A stretch of DNA of 64,000 nucleotides from Betaproteobacteria bacterium. Lineage in GTDB: Bacteria > Pseudomonadota > Gammaproteobacteria > Burkholderiales > SG8-39. The DNA lies in the NCBI GenBank assembly GCA_016210745.1, contig JACQTO010000125.1, forward strand, positions 1-64,000, written 5' to 3'. A program made the position numbers and the translations under genes. A model generated the notes under the pieces. The model saw only the letters and a program-made list of their open reading frames with translations, was not told where the DNA came from and ran no database searches. Below, piece by piece: positions 30,660-46,590 of this stretch (position 1 is the stretch's first letter; every line of letters begins with the position of its first letter).

Positions 30660-31720
30660 CGCTGGGTGCGCGCAGCTATCCGATTCATGTCGGGGAGGGC
30701 GCTATGGACAACCTCGGACTGATCACGCCGCTGCTGCGATCGAACACGGCCGCAATAGTGACCAATGTGACCGTAGCGCCGCTCTATTTGGAGCGCTTCG
30801 CCGCGGCTCTCGCGGCCGCGGGCGTACAGTGTGTGCAGGTCGTTCTGCCCGACGGCGAGGCGTACAAGAACTGGGAGACGCTCAACAGCGTCTATGACCG
30901 GCTGCTCGAGGCGCACTGCGACCGCCAAACGACGATCATCGCGCTTGGCGGCGGCGTGGTGGGCGATATCGCCGGTTTTGCCGCAGCAACCTACCAGCGG
31001 GGTGTCTCCTTCATTCAGGTTCCCACCACCCTACTTGCCCAGGTGGATGCTTCGGTCGGGGGCAAGACCGGTATCAATCATCCGCTCGGCAAGAACATGA
31101 TCGGCGCTTTCCACCAGCCGCTTGCGGTGCTCGCCGACACGAGTACGCTCCGAAGCCTGCCCATGCGCGAGCTGCGCGCCGGGTTGGCCGAAGTAATCAA
31201 GCATAGCCTTATCCGGGACGTGGTCTTGTTCGAATGGCTCGAGGCGAATCTCGAGAAGTTGCTTGCGCGTGAGGATGCTGCGCTGGTGCACGCCGTGCTT
31301 CGCTGCTGTGAAATCAAGGCCGAGATCGTGGCAGCCGACGAGCGTGAAACCGGCGAGCGCGCACTGCTGAACTTCGGCCACACGTTTGGCCACGCGATCG
31401 AGAACGCGAAGGGCTATGGTGTCTGGCTGCACGGGGAGGCGGTGGCGGCGGGCATGGCTCTCGCGGTGGACTTGTCCCGCAGGCTCGGCGGCCTGACGGC
31501 GGCTGATGCCGCGCGCGTCGTTGAACTCATTGCCCGAGCCGGGCTGCCGACCGCAGTACGGGGCGTATCGCCGCAACAGTTCACGGCGCTGATGGGGCTG
31601 GACAAGAAAGCGGCCGCGGGCCGCCCCCGTTTCATCGTGCTCGATCGGCTGGGCGCCGCGAGCATTCGTGATGACGTGTCTAGCGGCGACCTGAACGATA
31701 CCCTGGCAACCGCGGCGTAG
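30641..31720 (+). CDS. aroB: 3-dehydroquinate synthase
   Basis: [59 protein letters not shown]. Confidence 0.97.
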   Translation: MQTLRVALGARSYPIHVGEGAMDNLGLITPLLRSNTAAIVTNVTVAPLYLERFAAALAAAGVQCVQVVLPDGEAYKNWETLNSVYDRLLEAHCDRQTTIIALGGGVVGDIAGFAAATYQRGVSFIQVPTTLLAQVDASVGGKTGINHPLGKNMIGAFHQPLAVLADTSTLRSLPMRELRAGLAEVIKHSLIRDVVLFEWLEANLEKLLAREDAALVHAVLRCCEIKAEIVAADERETGERALLNFGHTFGHAIENAKGYGVWLHGEAVAAGMALAVDLSRRLGGLTAADAARVVELIARAGLPTAVRGVSPQQFTALMGLDKKAAAGRPRFIVLDRLGAASIRDDVSSGDLNDTLATAA

Positions 31721-31915
31721 GCAGTAGGCGCTCGCTCGGTCCCTGTCCCGTGTTTGTCGAAACCCTTGCGAACGATTTGTCGCTGCTTGCGCAGCGGTTG
31801 GACACGCGAGCGCTTGAAGCAGAGGCGTTTCGTGAGTAAACTTAGCGGTTCGCCTGGAAGTTTCGAGTCTCTTCGGTGCCGGGCGAGGCCGCCAAACCTT
31901 TATTGAGGTAGAACC

Positions 31916-36559
<4,644 letters not shown>

Positions 36560-36585
36560 GGCCGCATTTATAGGGTCGCAAAGCA

Positions 36586-38031
36586 ATGGGAAAGATCACC
36601 GGATTTCTGGAGTATCAGCGCCTGGAAGAGGCGCATGAAGCGCCCGAGCAGCGCAAGAAGCACTATCGCGAGTTCCATCAGCACCTGACCGACGAGCAGG
36701 CCGGAATTCATGGTGCGCGATGCATGGACTGCGGCGTTCCTTTTTGCATGCTGGGATGCCCGATCAACAACATCATCCCCGACTTCAACGACCTGGTCTT
36801 CAAGCAGGACTGGAAAGAGGCGATTACCACCCTGCATTCGACCAACAACTTTCCCGAGTTTACCGGGCGCGTGTGCCCCGCGCCGTGCGAGGAGGCCTGT
36901 GTCCTGCGCATCATCGACGATCCGGTCGGCATCAAATCGATCGAGCACGCGATCATCGACAAGGCGTGGGAGGAAGGCTGGGTGCAGCCGCTGCCCCCCG
37001 AGCACAAGACAGGAAAGCGCGTGGCGGTGGTCGGCTCCGGCCCGGCGGGGATCGCGTGCGCGCAGCAGCTCGCGCGCGCCGGACATGACGTGGTCGTTTT
37101 CGAGAAGAACGACCGCATCGGCGGTCTGCTTCGCTACGGCATCCCGGATTTCAAGCTGGCCAAATCGCTGATCGACCGGCGCATGGAGCAGATGCGCGCC
37201 GAAGGCGTGGAGTTCCGCGTCGGCCAAAGCATCGGGATCGATGTGCCGGCGAAAAAGCTCGTGGATGAGTTCGATGCGGTGGTGCTCGCCGGCGGTGCGG
37301 AGGTTCCCCGCGACCTCCCGGTGCCGGGGCGCGAACTGGAGGGCATCCACTTCGCCATGGAATTCCTGGAGTTGCAGAACCGGCGCGTCGCCGGGGAGAA
37401 GAAGGTGCGCGAACTGTTCGCTACCGGCAAGCACGTCGTCGTCATAGGCGGGGGCGACACGGGCTCCGACTGTGTCGGCACTTCCAATCGGCAGGGTGCA
37501 AGATCGATTACCCAGTTCGAACTGCTGCCACAACCGCCGGTCGAGAGGGATCCGCTGGCCAGCTGGCCCTACTGGCCGATGAAGCTGCGCAGCTCCGATT
37601 CGCACGAAGAAGGCTGCAGCCGCGACTGGTCGGTGGCCACCAAGTCATTCAAAGCGAAGAGCGGCAAAGTGACGGCGCTCCTCGCCGCGCGCGTGGAATG
37701 GAAGAAGGACGAGGCCACCGGGCAGATGAAAATGGTCGAAATCCCCGGCAGCGAGTTCGAAATCCCTGCGGACCTGGTGCTGCTCGCCATGGGGTTTGTC
37801 TCGCCGATGCAGCCGGTGCTCGACGCGTTCGGAATCGAAAAGGACGCGCGCGGCAACGCCAAGGCGAGCACCGACGGCCCGGGCTGCTATGCGACTTCCG
37901 CGCCCAAAGTATTTGCGGCGGGGGACATGCGCCGCGGCCAGTCGCTCGTGGTATGGGCGATCCGCGAGGGAAGGCAATGCGCGCGCGCGGTCGACGAGTT
38001 CCTGATGGGATCTTCCGAATTGCCTCGGTAG
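36586..38031 (+). CDS. gltD: Glutamate synthase small subunit
   Basis: [15 protein letters not shown]...CMDCGVPFC...GCPINN; NAD(P)-binding [25 protein letters not shown]. Confidence 0.97.
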   Translation: MGKITGFLEYQRLEEAHEAPEQRKKHYREFHQHLTDEQAGIHGARCMDCGVPFCMLGCPINNIIPDFNDLVFKQDWKEAITTLHSTNNFPEFTGRVCPAPCEEACVLRIIDDPVGIKSIEHAIIDKAWEEGWVQPLPPEHKTGKRVAVVGSGPAGIACAQQLARAGHDVVVFEKNDRIGGLLRYGIPDFKLAKSLIDRRMEQMRAEGVEFRVGQSIGIDVPAKKLVDEFDAVVLAGGAEVPRDLPVPGRELEGIHFAMEFLELQNRRVAGEKKVRELFATGKHVVVIGGGDTGSDCVGTSNRQGARSITQFELLPQPPVERDPLASWPYWPMKLRSSDSHEEGCSRDWSVATKSFKAKSGKVTALLAARVEWKKDEATGQMKMVEIPGSEFEIPADLVLLAMGFVSPMQPVLDAFGIEKDARGNAKASTDGPGCYATSAPKVFAAGDMRRGQSLVVWAIREGRQCARAVDEFLMGSSELPR

Positions 38032-38230
38032 GGGTCGTTCCCGCGTGGTAGGCATGACCCTGCGAACTCGGGGGGCGCAAATTCGGATGTTCCAACCGAC
38101 GCTGTTTCCCCGCTTGCATTGGGATAGCGGACTCAATGGTGGGCGCCGCTCCCCACGCGCTCTCAGCCGCGTGCTCCAGAGCCCATGCTAAGATACTTTG
38201 GATGATTCCCCAGTCGCAGCAGACCATTCC

Positions 38231-39595
38231 GTGAACGTTGTCATTCTCGCCGCCGGACAGGGCAAGCGCATGTATTCCGACACCCCCAAGGTGTTGCACG
38301 CTCTGGCGGGCAAGCCCTTGCTCGCGCATGTCGTCGATACGGCGCGCGAGCTTTCTCCGAAGCGCATTTGCGTGGTGTACGGTCATGGCGGCGAAGCCGT
38401 GCGCGAGAGCTTGTCTTCGCGCGTAGGCACGAGCCCGATCACCTGGGTGCTGCAAGAGCCGCAGCTCGGAACGGGACACGCGCTCAAGCAAGCGCTGCCG
38501 CATCTGGAGGACAGTGCTACGACGCTCATTCTCTACGGCGATGTGCCACTGATCCGGGGCGCGACCCTCAAGCGGTTGTGCGCGGCGGCGGGCGCCGGCA
38601 TGGCCGTGCTTACGGTCGAGCTCGACGACGCGCAAGGCTACGGGCGCATCGTGCGCAAGGCAGGTGCCATCGAGCGCATCGTCGAACAGAAGGACGCAAA
38701 CCCCGCCGAGCAGGCGATTCGGGAAGTGAACACCGGCATCATGGTGGTGCCGACAGCGAAACTGAATGCCTGGCTGGGGCGGCTCTCGAACGAGAACGCG
38801 CAAAGCGAGTATTACCTCACCGATATCGTTGCGCTGGCAGTCGCCGAAGGAACGAGCGTCTCCGGCGTTCAGCCGCACGCCGTGTGGGAGACCCTTGGCG
38901 TCAACAGCCGCAACCAGCTCGCCGAGCTGGAACGCGTCTACCAGGGAAATGTCGCCGGCGAGTTGATGGGCCGCGGCGTGACGCTGGCCGACCCCGCGCG
39001 CATCGACGTGCGCGGTCATCTCGGGTGCGGCCGCGACGTGACGATCGACGTCAATTGCGTATTCGAAGGCGAGGTCGCCCTCGGTGACCGCGTCAGCATC
39101 GGGGCGAATTGCGTGGTGAAGAACGCGCGCGTTGCCTCCGGCACGCGCATCGAGCCTTTCTGCCACATCGAGGACGCCGATATCGGCGCGAACTGCCGCG
39201 TCGGCCCGTATGCGCGCATCCGCCCGCATACCGTCCTCGACGAAGACGTGCACGTGGGCAACTTCGTCGAGGTGAAGGCGAGCACGATCGGCAAGGGCTC
39301 CAAGGCGAACCACCTCGCCTACATCGGCGACAGCGAAGTCGGCCGCAATGTCAACGTGGGCGCAGGCACCATCACGTGCAATTACGACGGAGCCAACAAG
39401 CACCGCACCGTGATCGAGGACGATGTTTTCATCGGCTCGGATACCCAATTGGTGGCGCCTGTGCGCGTGGGCCGCGGCGCGACCCTCGGTGCGGGCACCA
39501 CGCTCACCAGCGACGCGCCCGAGGGGCAGCTCACCGTGTCGCGCGCCAAGCAAGTATCCATACGCGGCTGGAAGCGCCCGGTGAAAACGAAGTGA
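38231..39595 (+). CDS. glmU: Bifunctional GlcNAc-1-P uridylyltransferase / GlcN-1-P acetyltransferase
   Basis: [32 protein letters not shown]; left-handed helix repeats; GTG start. Confidence 0.97.
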   Translation: MNVVILAAGQGKRMYSDTPKVLHALAGKPLLAHVVDTARELSPKRICVVYGHGGEAVRESLSSRVGTSPITWVLQEPQLGTGHALKQALPHLEDSATTLILYGDVPLIRGATLKRLCAAAGAGMAVLTVELDDAQGYGRIVRKAGAIERIVEQKDANPAEQAIREVNTGIMVVPTAKLNAWLGRLSNENAQSEYYLTDIVALAVAEGTSVSGVQPHAVWETLGVNSRNQLAELERVYQGNVAGELMGRGVTLADPARIDVRGHLGCGRDVTIDVNCVFEGEVALGDRVSIGANCVVKNARVASGTRIEPFCHIEDADIGANCRVGPYARIRPHTVLDEDVHVGNFVEVKASTIGKGSKANHLAYIGDSEVGRNVNVGAGTITCNYDGANKHRTVIEDDVFIGSDTQLVAPVRVGRGATLGAGTTLTSDAPEGQLTVSRAKQVSIRGWKRPVKTK

Positions 39596-39616
39596 GAAAT
39601 AAGGAGTGAGGCCAAA

Positions 39617-41461
39617 GTGTGCGGCATAGTCGGTGCAATCGCGCAGCGTAATGTCGTCCCGATTCTCCTGGAGGGCCTGAAACGGCTCGAGTACCGGGGT
39701 TACGATTCCGCCGGCGTTGCGGTGCTGGACAGCGCGGCGCAAGGACGCGCATCGCTGCGACGGCTGCGCTCCACCGGCCGCGTGGCCGAGCTGGAAAAAC
39801 TCTCGCAGGCCGACGCTTTGTCGGGCAGGATCGGCATCGCCCATACGCGCTGGGCGACGCACGGCGTACCCTCGGAAAAGAACGCGCATCCCCATGTCTC
39901 CGGGGGCGTATCCGTGGTGCACAACGGCATCATCGAGAATCACGACGAACTGCGCAGCGCGCTGCGCGCCAAGGGTTACGAATTCGTTTCCGACACCGAC
40001 ACCGAGGTCATTGCCCATCTTGTGCACTCGAACCTGCGTTCGGGTGTGAGCCTCTTCGAGGCGGTGCGCGAGAGCGTCGCGCAATTGGTCGGGGCCTACG
40101 CGATTGCCGTGGTGAGCGAGACCGATCCCGCGCTCTTCGTGGTCGCCCGCCACGGCGCTCCGCTGCTGCTCGGGCTGGGAGACGGCGAGAACTTCGCGGC
40201 TTCGGACGCTTCGGCGCTGGTGCAGGTCACACAGCGCATGATCTATCTGGAAGACGGCGATTGCGCCGAAGTCGCGACAGGAAACGTACGAATCATCGAT
40301 GCCAAAGGAGCCGCGGTCGAGCGAGCGGTGCATGCCTCGCAGCTCACGGCGGCGGCGGTCGAGCTGGGCCCTTACCGTCATTTCATGGAAAAGGAAATTC
40401 ACGAACAGCCCATGGCGGTGGCCAACACGCTGGAAATGGTGACCAACGCGCAGTCGGTTTCGCCGCAGCTCTTCGGCGTGGAAGCCGAGCGTATCCTGCG
40501 CGAGGTCGACTCGGTGCTGATCCTCGCCTGCGGCACGAGTTATCACGCCGGCATGGTCGCCCGCTACTGGCTGGAGGGTTTTGCCGGCATTCCCTGCAAC
40601 GTCGAAATCGCGAGCGAGTACCGTTACCGCGATTCGGTGCCGAACGCGAATGCGCTGGTGGTCACGATTTCGCAGTCGGGCGAGACCGCCGATACCCTGG
40701 CTGCGCTCCAGTACGCAAAGAAACTGGGACAGCGCTATTCGCTGTGCATCTGCAACGTGCCAGAATCGGCGCTCCTGCGCGCCTCCGACCTGCGCTTTCT
40801 CACCCGCGCCGGCCCGGAAATCGGCGTTGCCTCGACCAAGGCGTTTACGACCCAGCTTGCGGCGCTGGTGCTGCTCACCATGACCCTGGCAAAGGTCCGC
40901 GGCCGGCTGCCGCGCGAGCGCGAGGAGGAACTGCTCACCGCGCTGCGCCACCTTCCGACGGCACTGCAGAACGTACTGCACGTCGAGCCCCAGGTGAAGA
41001 TGTGGGCGGAGAAGTTCTCGCAAAATCACCACGCGCTCTTTCTCGGCCGCGGCATCCACTATCCGATCGCGATGGAGGGCGCGCTGAAATTGAAGGAGAT
41101 CTCCTACATCCATGCCGAGGCCTACGCCGCAGGCGAGCTCAAGCACGGTCCGCTTGCGCTGGTCGATAAGCACATGCCGGTGATCGCCATCGCGCCCAAG
41201 GACGCGCTGTTCGAGAAGTTGAAATCGAATTTGCAGGAAGTGCGTGCACGCGGCGGCGAGCTGCACGTGTTCGCCGATCAAGACACCAAGATGACCGGCG
41301 GGGACGGCATCCAGGTGATCCGCATGCCCGATCATGCGGGATTGCTCTCGCCCATCCTGCACACCATTCCGCTGCAACTGCTCGCCTACCATGCGGCCCT
41401 GGACCGCGGCAACGACGTCGATAAGCCGCGCAACCTCGCAAAATCGGTTACGGTCGAGTAG
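39617..41461 (+). CDS. glmS: Glutamine-fructose-6-phosphate aminotransferase
   Basis: [36 protein letters not shown] domains. Confidence 0.97.
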   Translation: MCGIVGAIAQRNVVPILLEGLKRLEYRGYDSAGVAVLDSAAQGRASLRRLRSTGRVAELEKLSQADALSGRIGIAHTRWATHGVPSEKNAHPHVSGGVSVVHNGIIENHDELRSALRAKGYEFVSDTDTEVIAHLVHSNLRSGVSLFEAVRESVAQLVGAYAIAVVSETDPALFVVARHGAPLLLGLGDGENFAASDASALVQVTQRMIYLEDGDCAEVATGNVRIIDAKGAAVERAVHASQLTAAAVELGPYRHFMEKEIHEQPMAVANTLEMVTNAQSVSPQLFGVEAERILREVDSVLILACGTSYHAGMVARYWLEGFAGIPCNVEIASEYRYRDSVPNANALVVTISQSGETADTLAALQYAKKLGQRYSLCICNVPESALLRASDLRFLTRAGPEIGVASTKAFTTQLAALVLLTMTLAKVRGRLPREREEELLTALRHLPTALQNVLHVEPQVKMWAEKFSQNHHALFLGRGIHYPIAMEGALKLKEISYIHAEAYAAGELKHGPLALVDKHMPVIAIAPKDALFEKLKSNLQEVRARGGELHVFADQDTKMTGGDGIQVIRMPDHAGLLSPILHTIPLQLLAYHAALDRGNDVDKPRNLAKSVTVE

Positions 41462-41529
41462 GCGGGAGTGGCGACTCCACGCAATGAATCACGCGCTCGC
41501 CTGCGCCAGCATTTCCCTTTCCGAGTGCG

Positions 41530-41925
41530 TCAGGCAGCCAGACGCTCGTCGATATCGGCGTTGATGGCGCGATAGCGCAGCGTTACGAGCGAGAGCTTCG
41601 CCTGACTCATCGACCATTGTTCGAGCTGCTCCCTGTGCGCGGCAAGGGAACCCTGCGAAATGTGGAACCCGATCGCTTTGCCCGCGAAGTCTCCAGCCGG
41701 ACGCAGTATGACCGACGAGCCGTCATCCAGGCCCGCGGGCTCGAACATCAAGCCGCCGATCGGCGCCGGACCGCACGCGCTCAGCGCCTCGATATCGTTT
41801 TCGTAGTGGGGGCTTACCAGGCCCGATTCCAGGTTCAGGCTGACCAGCACCGCGTGCGCGATGAGTTGGCCCGCCGCGTCGGTCCAACCGGCGCTGCATA
41901 GCATCTTCAGTGCAACAGTCTTCAT
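41530..41925 (-). CDS. Hypothetical protein
   Basis: ORF of about 131 aa, MKTVALKMLCSAGWTDAAGQLIAHAVLVSLNLESGLVSPHYEND..., in an otherwise open region. Confidence 0.5.
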   Translation of the reverse strand: MKTVALKMLCSAGWTDAAGQLIAHAVLVSLNLESGLVSPHYENDIEALSACGPAPIGGLMFEPAGLDDGSSVILRPAGDFAGKAIGFHISQGSLAAHREQLEQWSMSQAKLSLVTLRYRAINADIDERLAA

Positions 41926-42193
41926 GTCGAATCCCGAGCATCGGAGTGAGGAGGGCGCGAAGATAGCGCCAGTTGCCGCCATCGCCGAGTAGGCAAAGGC
42001 TGTATTTGACCGGGCAAAATCCCCCAGCGCGCGCCTGTGTAGTCGGAATTTGCGGGACGGGACCCCGGCAGCTTGATGCAACACGCGGCGAGCAGGCCCG
42101 AGTGCAAGGTGTTGCAGCTATCGGGCCGCGCGGCCGCATTGAGATGCCGGCGATCCGTGAAGTATTCACGCCGCTAATGTCATCGTCATGAGC

Positions 42194-42215
42194 TAGATTC
42201 CGTTAACGGAGTCTA
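42194..42215. promoter_or_regulatory. Near-perfect 22-nt palindrome TAGATTCCGTTAACGGAGTCTA
   Basis: One mismatched pair; lies between divergent genes. Confidence 0.45.
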
Positions 42216-42311
42216 AATAGCGAGAAACGGACGCCATGACCACAAACACTCCGCAGTAATTCCGCCGTTGCTGTAATCACCGAAGCAGTGACAGATAGAA
42301 AGGAGATCGAA

Positions 42312-42992
42312 ATGGAAACGCAAGCAAACAGATCCATCCATCCGCTGTTTCTTACCGCGGGCATCGCCGTGATTTTGTTCTGTGCCGTCGGTATTGCGGC
42401 AGTTATGGGCTGGATTCCGACTTCGGTCGGCAAATCCGGCGAGGTGGCGGCGCCGGCGCTCCCCGACAAAGTCTCGCGTGCACCCGCGTCCGGCGTATCC
42501 GACGGGACGGCAGCGGCAAGACCGCAGTCGAAGCCGGTCGCGAAAACCGCCTCCAAACCTACTCAGGTTGCGGGCAATGCTTCCACCGCAGCGCGTAATG
42601 CTCCCGCCGCCAATTCTCCTGCGCCCGCACCGGTGCAAATGAGTGCCGCGCCCAAGTGCACCGAATGCGGTGTGGTCGAGTCGGTGCGAGAAGTGGAAAC
42701 GCAAGGCCAGGCATCCGGCCTAGGGGCCGTGGGCGGTGCCGTCGCGGGCGGAGTTCTTGGCAACCAGGTCGGTGGCGGCCGAGGAAAAGACGTCATGACC
42801 GTCGTCGGCGCGGTGGGCGGCGCCCTCGCGGGCCATCAAATCGAGAAAAAAGTGAAATCGACCAAGAGTTACGAAATCACCGTCCGCTTTGAAAACGGCT
42901 CGACCCGCGTATTCACCGAGGCCAATGCGCCGGCTTGGCGTCAGGGGGACAAGGTCAGGATCGTCAACGACCGGATTCAGCCCAACGCGTAG
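42312..42992 (+). CDS. Glycine zipper 2TM domain protein (SlyB-like C-terminus)
   Basis: GLGAVGGAVAGGVLGNQVGGGRGKDVMTVVGAVGGALAGHQIEK...SYEITVRFENGSTRVF; N-terminal TM. Confidence 0.85.
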   Translation: METQANRSIHPLFLTAGIAVILFCAVGIAAVMGWIPTSVGKSGEVAAPALPDKVSRAPASGVSDGTAAARPQSKPVAKTASKPTQVAGNASTAARNAPAANSPAPAPVQMSAAPKCTECGVVESVREVETQGQASGLGAVGGAVAGGVLGNQVGGGRGKDVMTVVGAVGGALAGHQIEKKVKSTKSYEITVRFENGSTRVFTEANAPAWRQGDKVRIVNDRIQPNA

Positions 42993-43186
42993 AAGGGGTA
43001 TCCACGTCTGAGTCGACAAGATGAGGATCGGACCACCGCGATCGTTGATCAGAGAGAAGATGCGCGGGCACGACGCCGGGCGCATCTGACACTCCGAGGA
43101 TCGCCCGATCGCGGCGGCCTGCTGCGCAGGAACTCTTGAACTTTTGTTTTGCGATGCAGTCGATGTACTGCTAGACTTGCGCCCGC

Positions 43187-43537
43187 ATGCGGAACCAAAT
43201 TCAAAAATTCGTGCTGTGCCTGCTGCTTGCCTGCCTGCCGTTGCAAAGCGTGGCAGCGCCGGCGCACGCGCTTTTCTGCGGCGATGCGTACCAACAGGAC
43301 GCTCAAGCAGCGGCACATGATCACGCCGCCGGCGATCAGCACTCCCATGACTCGACCGGTGATCAGGCAGGGCACGCCGCACTGGAGTGCTGCCATTATT
43401 ATTTCTCCGCCATCGTGCCGGGCGTGGCCGCAGACTCTCCGCAGAGCGTAGCCGCGTTCGAGCCGCGGTCGCCTGCCAGCCTGTATTTCGTCTTTCCCAA
43501 GTTCCCCGAACGCCCGCCGTTAGCCCTCGCCGCCTGA
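43187..43537 (+). CDS. CzcI-like His-rich periplasmic protein
   Basis: Signal peptide LCLLLACLPLQSVAA, His-rich HDHAAGDQHSHD, position upstream of RND efflux genes. Confidence 0.65.
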   Translation: MRNQIQKFVLCLLLACLPLQSVAAPAHALFCGDAYQQDAQAAAHDHAAGDQHSHDSTGDQAGHAALECCHYYFSAIVPGVAADSPQSVAAFEPRSPASLYFVFPKFPERPPLALAA

Positions 43538-43658
43538 TCGGCGAGCGGCGGCAATTACCCCCTTACCGGGGCTGACCCCGTTCGTTGCGGATGCGGTTCG
43601 CATCCGCGCGCGTAGTACGCCGGACTTTCCGGCATTGAACGTGACGCGGGGAACATCG

Positions 43659-44846
43659 ATGAAGAATCTGGTGGTAATCGTTGCCGGCATCGCCGCAGCG
43701 CTGCCGGTGTACGCGCAGAGCCTGCGCGACGCCGTCGAGGCGGCGTGGGGGCGGCAGCCGCTCGCTCAGGCGCAGAGCGCGCGCGAAGCGGAGTTTTCCG
43801 CCCGGCGCGATGTCGCAGGTGCGCTCTCGCCCGCGCCGCCGTCGATCGCCTTCGGCCATCGCACCGACCAGGCAAACAGGAACGAGGGCAAGCGCGAATG
43901 GGAAGCGGAATTTTCGCTGCCCTTGTGGCTGCCCGGGCAGCGCGAACGTGCCGCAGCGCTGGCCGATGCCGAGCGCGACCAGTACGGCACCAGCGTCACC
44001 GCGGCGAAACTGAAAATTGCCGGCGAGGTGCGAGACACTTATTGGCAGGCGAGGATCGCCGACATCGAGCTTGCGCACGCGCGGCGCAAGGTCGAAGAAG
44101 CGGCGGCGCTCGCCGGGGACGTCGGCCGGCGCGTCGATGCCGGCGATCTCGCACGAGTCGACTTGAACCAGGCGCAGGCTGCGCAGCATGTGGCGCGAGC
44201 GGCGCTGGCGGAGGTCGAAGTCAAGGCGTTCCGCGCGCATCAGTCCTTCTCGACGCTCACCGGAATGCCGGTTCCGCCGGCCGCCGCGGAGCAATCCGCC
44301 TCAGCACCGCCGCTCGAGGACCACCCGCGGCTCGCGGCGCTGGCGCGCGCCGTGACCGCGGCGCATGCGAAGCTCGCGCAGGCGAGGCTCAACCGGCGCG
44401 ACAATCCCGAACTGGAGCTCGCGATGCGGCGCGAGCGCGATGCCTTCGACCGACCGTTCGAGAACTCGGTGGCGTTTCGCTTCCGGCTGCCCTTTGCCAC
44501 CGACGCCCGCAACCGGCCGCGTGTCGCCGCAGCGAATGCCGAGCTGATCGAGGCGCAGGCCTCCTATAGGATCGAGCAGGAGAAGCTCTCGGCCGAAGTC
44601 GACGCCGCGAGGCGCGATTTGGCGCGCTCGCAATCGCTAAGCGAAATCGCCGAAGCGCGCTTCACTCTGGCCGCCGAAACGCATCAATTGTTCGCCAAGG
44701 CCTTCAGTCTGGGCGAACTCGATTTGATCTCGCGACTGCGGGCCGAGAACGAACGCTTCGAGGCGGAACTCAATCGCGACCGCGCCGCGCTCGAAACCGC
44801 CCGCGCCGTCGCACGTCTGAATCACTCTCTGGGTCTGCTGCCATGA
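43659..44846 (+). CDS. TolC-family outer membrane efflux protein (CzcC-like)
   Basis: Signal peptide, coiled-coil repeats; operon with MFP and RND. Confidence 0.88.
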   Translation: MKNLVVIVAGIAAALPVYAQSLRDAVEAAWGRQPLAQAQSAREAEFSARRDVAGALSPAPPSIAFGHRTDQANRNEGKREWEAEFSLPLWLPGQRERAAALADAERDQYGTSVTAAKLKIAGEVRDTYWQARIADIELAHARRKVEEAAALAGDVGRRVDAGDLARVDLNQAQAAQHVARAALAEVEVKAFRAHQSFSTLTGMPVPPAAAEQSASAPPLEDHPRLAALARAVTAAHAKLAQARLNRRDNPELELAMRRERDAFDRPFENSVAFRFRLPFATDARNRPRVAAANAELIEAQASYRIEQEKLSAEVDAARRDLARSQSLSEIAEARFTLAAETHQLFAKAFSLGELDLISRLRAENERFEAELNRDRAALETARAVARLNHSLGLLP

Positions 44847-45424
44847 ACGATCTTGTCACCGCGATGTTTTCCACGCTGGGCCGCGCGATGTTCCTGCTCG
44901 CCGCCTTCTCGCTGTGCGCTCCCGCGCTGGCGCACGAGGGGCACGACGATGCGGGCAAGGCAGCCATGCCGGCACAAGCGCTCGCGCCGCGCCTCGCGGC
45001 GCACTCGACCGATCTGGAACTGTTGGCGGTGTGGCGGGGCGAAAAGCTTGTCATTTTCCTCGATCGCTACGAGACCAACGAGCCGGTCACCGGCGCGACG
45101 ATCGAGTTGGAAAGCGGCGCCGATCGCGCCACCGCGACATCCGCGGGCGAGGGGCTTTACCAGGCGAGTGCCGCGTGGCTCGCCAAGCCGGGCACGCATC
45201 CGATCGTGTTCACCGTACAGACAAAAGACCTGGCGGATTTGCTGCAGGGCACGCTGGAAATACCGGATGACTCGGCGGCGCAAGCCGCCCTGCACGCGCA
45301 GGAGGCGAACGCTCGCGAGCATTGGCTGACACGGTGGGCGTGGGTGGGCGCAGCGGCGCTTGTCGTGCTGCTGGTGCTGGTGGTCGTCGCCACCCGCCGC
45401 AAACAAAGGGGGGCAAAGCGATGA
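44843..45424 (+). CDS. Membrane-anchored periplasmic accessory protein of HME-RND operon
   Basis: AHEGHDD N-terminus, Ig-like middle region, C-terminal TM WVGAAALVVLLVLVVVATRRKQR; ATGA overlaps both sides. Confidence 0.7.
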   Translation: MNDLVTAMFSTLGRAMFLLAAFSLCAPALAHEGHDDAGKAAMPAQALAPRLAAHSTDLELLAVWRGEKLVIFLDRYETNEPVTGATIELESGADRATATSAGEGLYQASAAWLAKPGTHPIVFTVQTKDLADLLQGTLEIPDDSAAQAALHAQEANAREHWLTRWAWVGAAALVVLLVLVVVATRRKQRGAKR

Positions 45425-46584
45425 GTAACCTGTTAAAGGCCGGCACCGCGATCAGCCTGGTGGCGTTCGCGGTCGCGGTGCTGGCGAACGGAGGCGATTA
45501 TCACGGCAACGACGCGAAGGCCGTGCGTCCGAAAGCGCCCGAGGCTCAGGCGCAGCGCGCCGGCGCGGCATCGGACCCTATGGGGGGGGAAGCATCGCCG
45601 GCGCGGCTTTCCGACGGTTCGGTATTCCTGCCCAAGGCCTCCCAGAGGCTGCTTGCGCTGCGCACTGCCGTCGCGAAGCTGGAAGAACTCGCGCAGTCGG
45701 TGGAACTCAACGGCCGCGTCATCGCCGACCCCAACGCGGGAGGTCGTGTGCAGGCCTCGCAATCCGGGCGCATCGAGCCGGGCCCGCGGGGCTTGCCCGG
45801 GCTCGGTCAGCGTGTCGCCAAAGGCGAAGTGCTTGCCAACCTCCGGCCGGTTTTCAACGCCATCGATAGCGGCAATCAGCAGGCGCAGCTTGCGGAGCTC
45901 AACGCAAAGCTCGAACTTGCCGAGAAAAAGTTGAAGCGGCTGGAGAATCTCGAGGGCAGTGTGCCGCGCAAGGAAATCGAAGCGGCGCACGCGGAATTTA
46001 CCGGCCTTAGACAGCGCAGGGCAGCGGTGGATGCGAGTCTGCACCGGCGCGAACCGCTGGTGGCGCCGGTCTCCGGTGTGGTGAGCGCGGCCTCCGCGGC
46101 GATGGGGCAGTTGGTCGAGGCGCGCGAGACGCTGTTCGAGATTGTCGATCCCAAGCGACTGCTCGTCGAAGCGCTTGCCTACGATGCTTCGCTCGTCGGC
46201 AATATCGCCGGCGCTAGCGGTGCCGTGCAGGGCGGCGCGCTCGATCTTTCGTACCTCGGCGGCGGGGCGCAGCTGCGCGAGCAGGCGCTGCCGCTGCAGT
46301 TTCGCATCAAGCCGCCGCTGCCGGCGCTTGCAGTGGGACAGCCGGTCCGAGTCATCGCCCAGTTGAAGCAGCGGACCAAGGCAGTCGCGGTGCCGCTCGC
46401 TGCGGTGGTCAGGAACGCCGGCAACGAGGCGGTGGTGTGGCTGCATGTCGAGGCCGAGCGCTTCGTGCAAAAACGCGTTCGCTACCAGCCGCTCGACGCC
46501 CGGCGCGTCGCGGTCACGGCGGGCATCGCCGAGGGCGAACGCGTCGTGACCGACGGCGCCGCCGCGCTGGCGCAGGTGAGGTAG
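45421..46584 (+). CDS. Metal RND periplasmic adaptor (CzcB-like)
   Basis: FLPKASQRLLALRTAVAKLEELAQSVELNGRVIADPNAGGRVQASQSGRIEPG; operon position. Confidence 0.88.
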   Translation: MSNLLKAGTAISLVAFAVAVLANGGDYHGNDAKAVRPKAPEAQAQRAGAASDPMGGEASPARLSDGSVFLPKASQRLLALRTAVAKLEELAQSVELNGRVIADPNAGGRVQASQSGRIEPGPRGLPGLGQRVAKGEVLANLRPVFNAIDSGNQQAQLAELNAKLELAEKKLKRLENLEGSVPRKEIEAAHAEFTGLRQRRAAVDASLHRREPLVAPVSGVVSAASAAMGQLVEARETLFEIVDPKRLLVEALAYDASLVGNIAGASGAVQGGALDLSYLGGGAQLREQALPLQFRIKPPLPALAVGQPVRVIAQLKQRTKAVAVPLAAVVRNAGNEAVVWLHVEAERFVQKRVRYQPLDARRVAVTAGIAEGERVVTDGAAALAQVR

Positions 46585-46590
46585 ATCGCG

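Noticed and set aside
37649-41392. 1247-aa minus-strand ORF antisense to glmU/glmS
   Set aside because: Shadow ORF from GC-rich codon bias opposite well-supported genes; His/Arg-rich low-complexity translation, no recognisable domain.
43580-43605. GCGGATGC/GCATCCGC hairpin before the first OMF gene as a regulatory RNA
   Set aside because: Short stem with no U-run or family match; may be a simple attenuating or translational hairpin, not enough evidence to claim.
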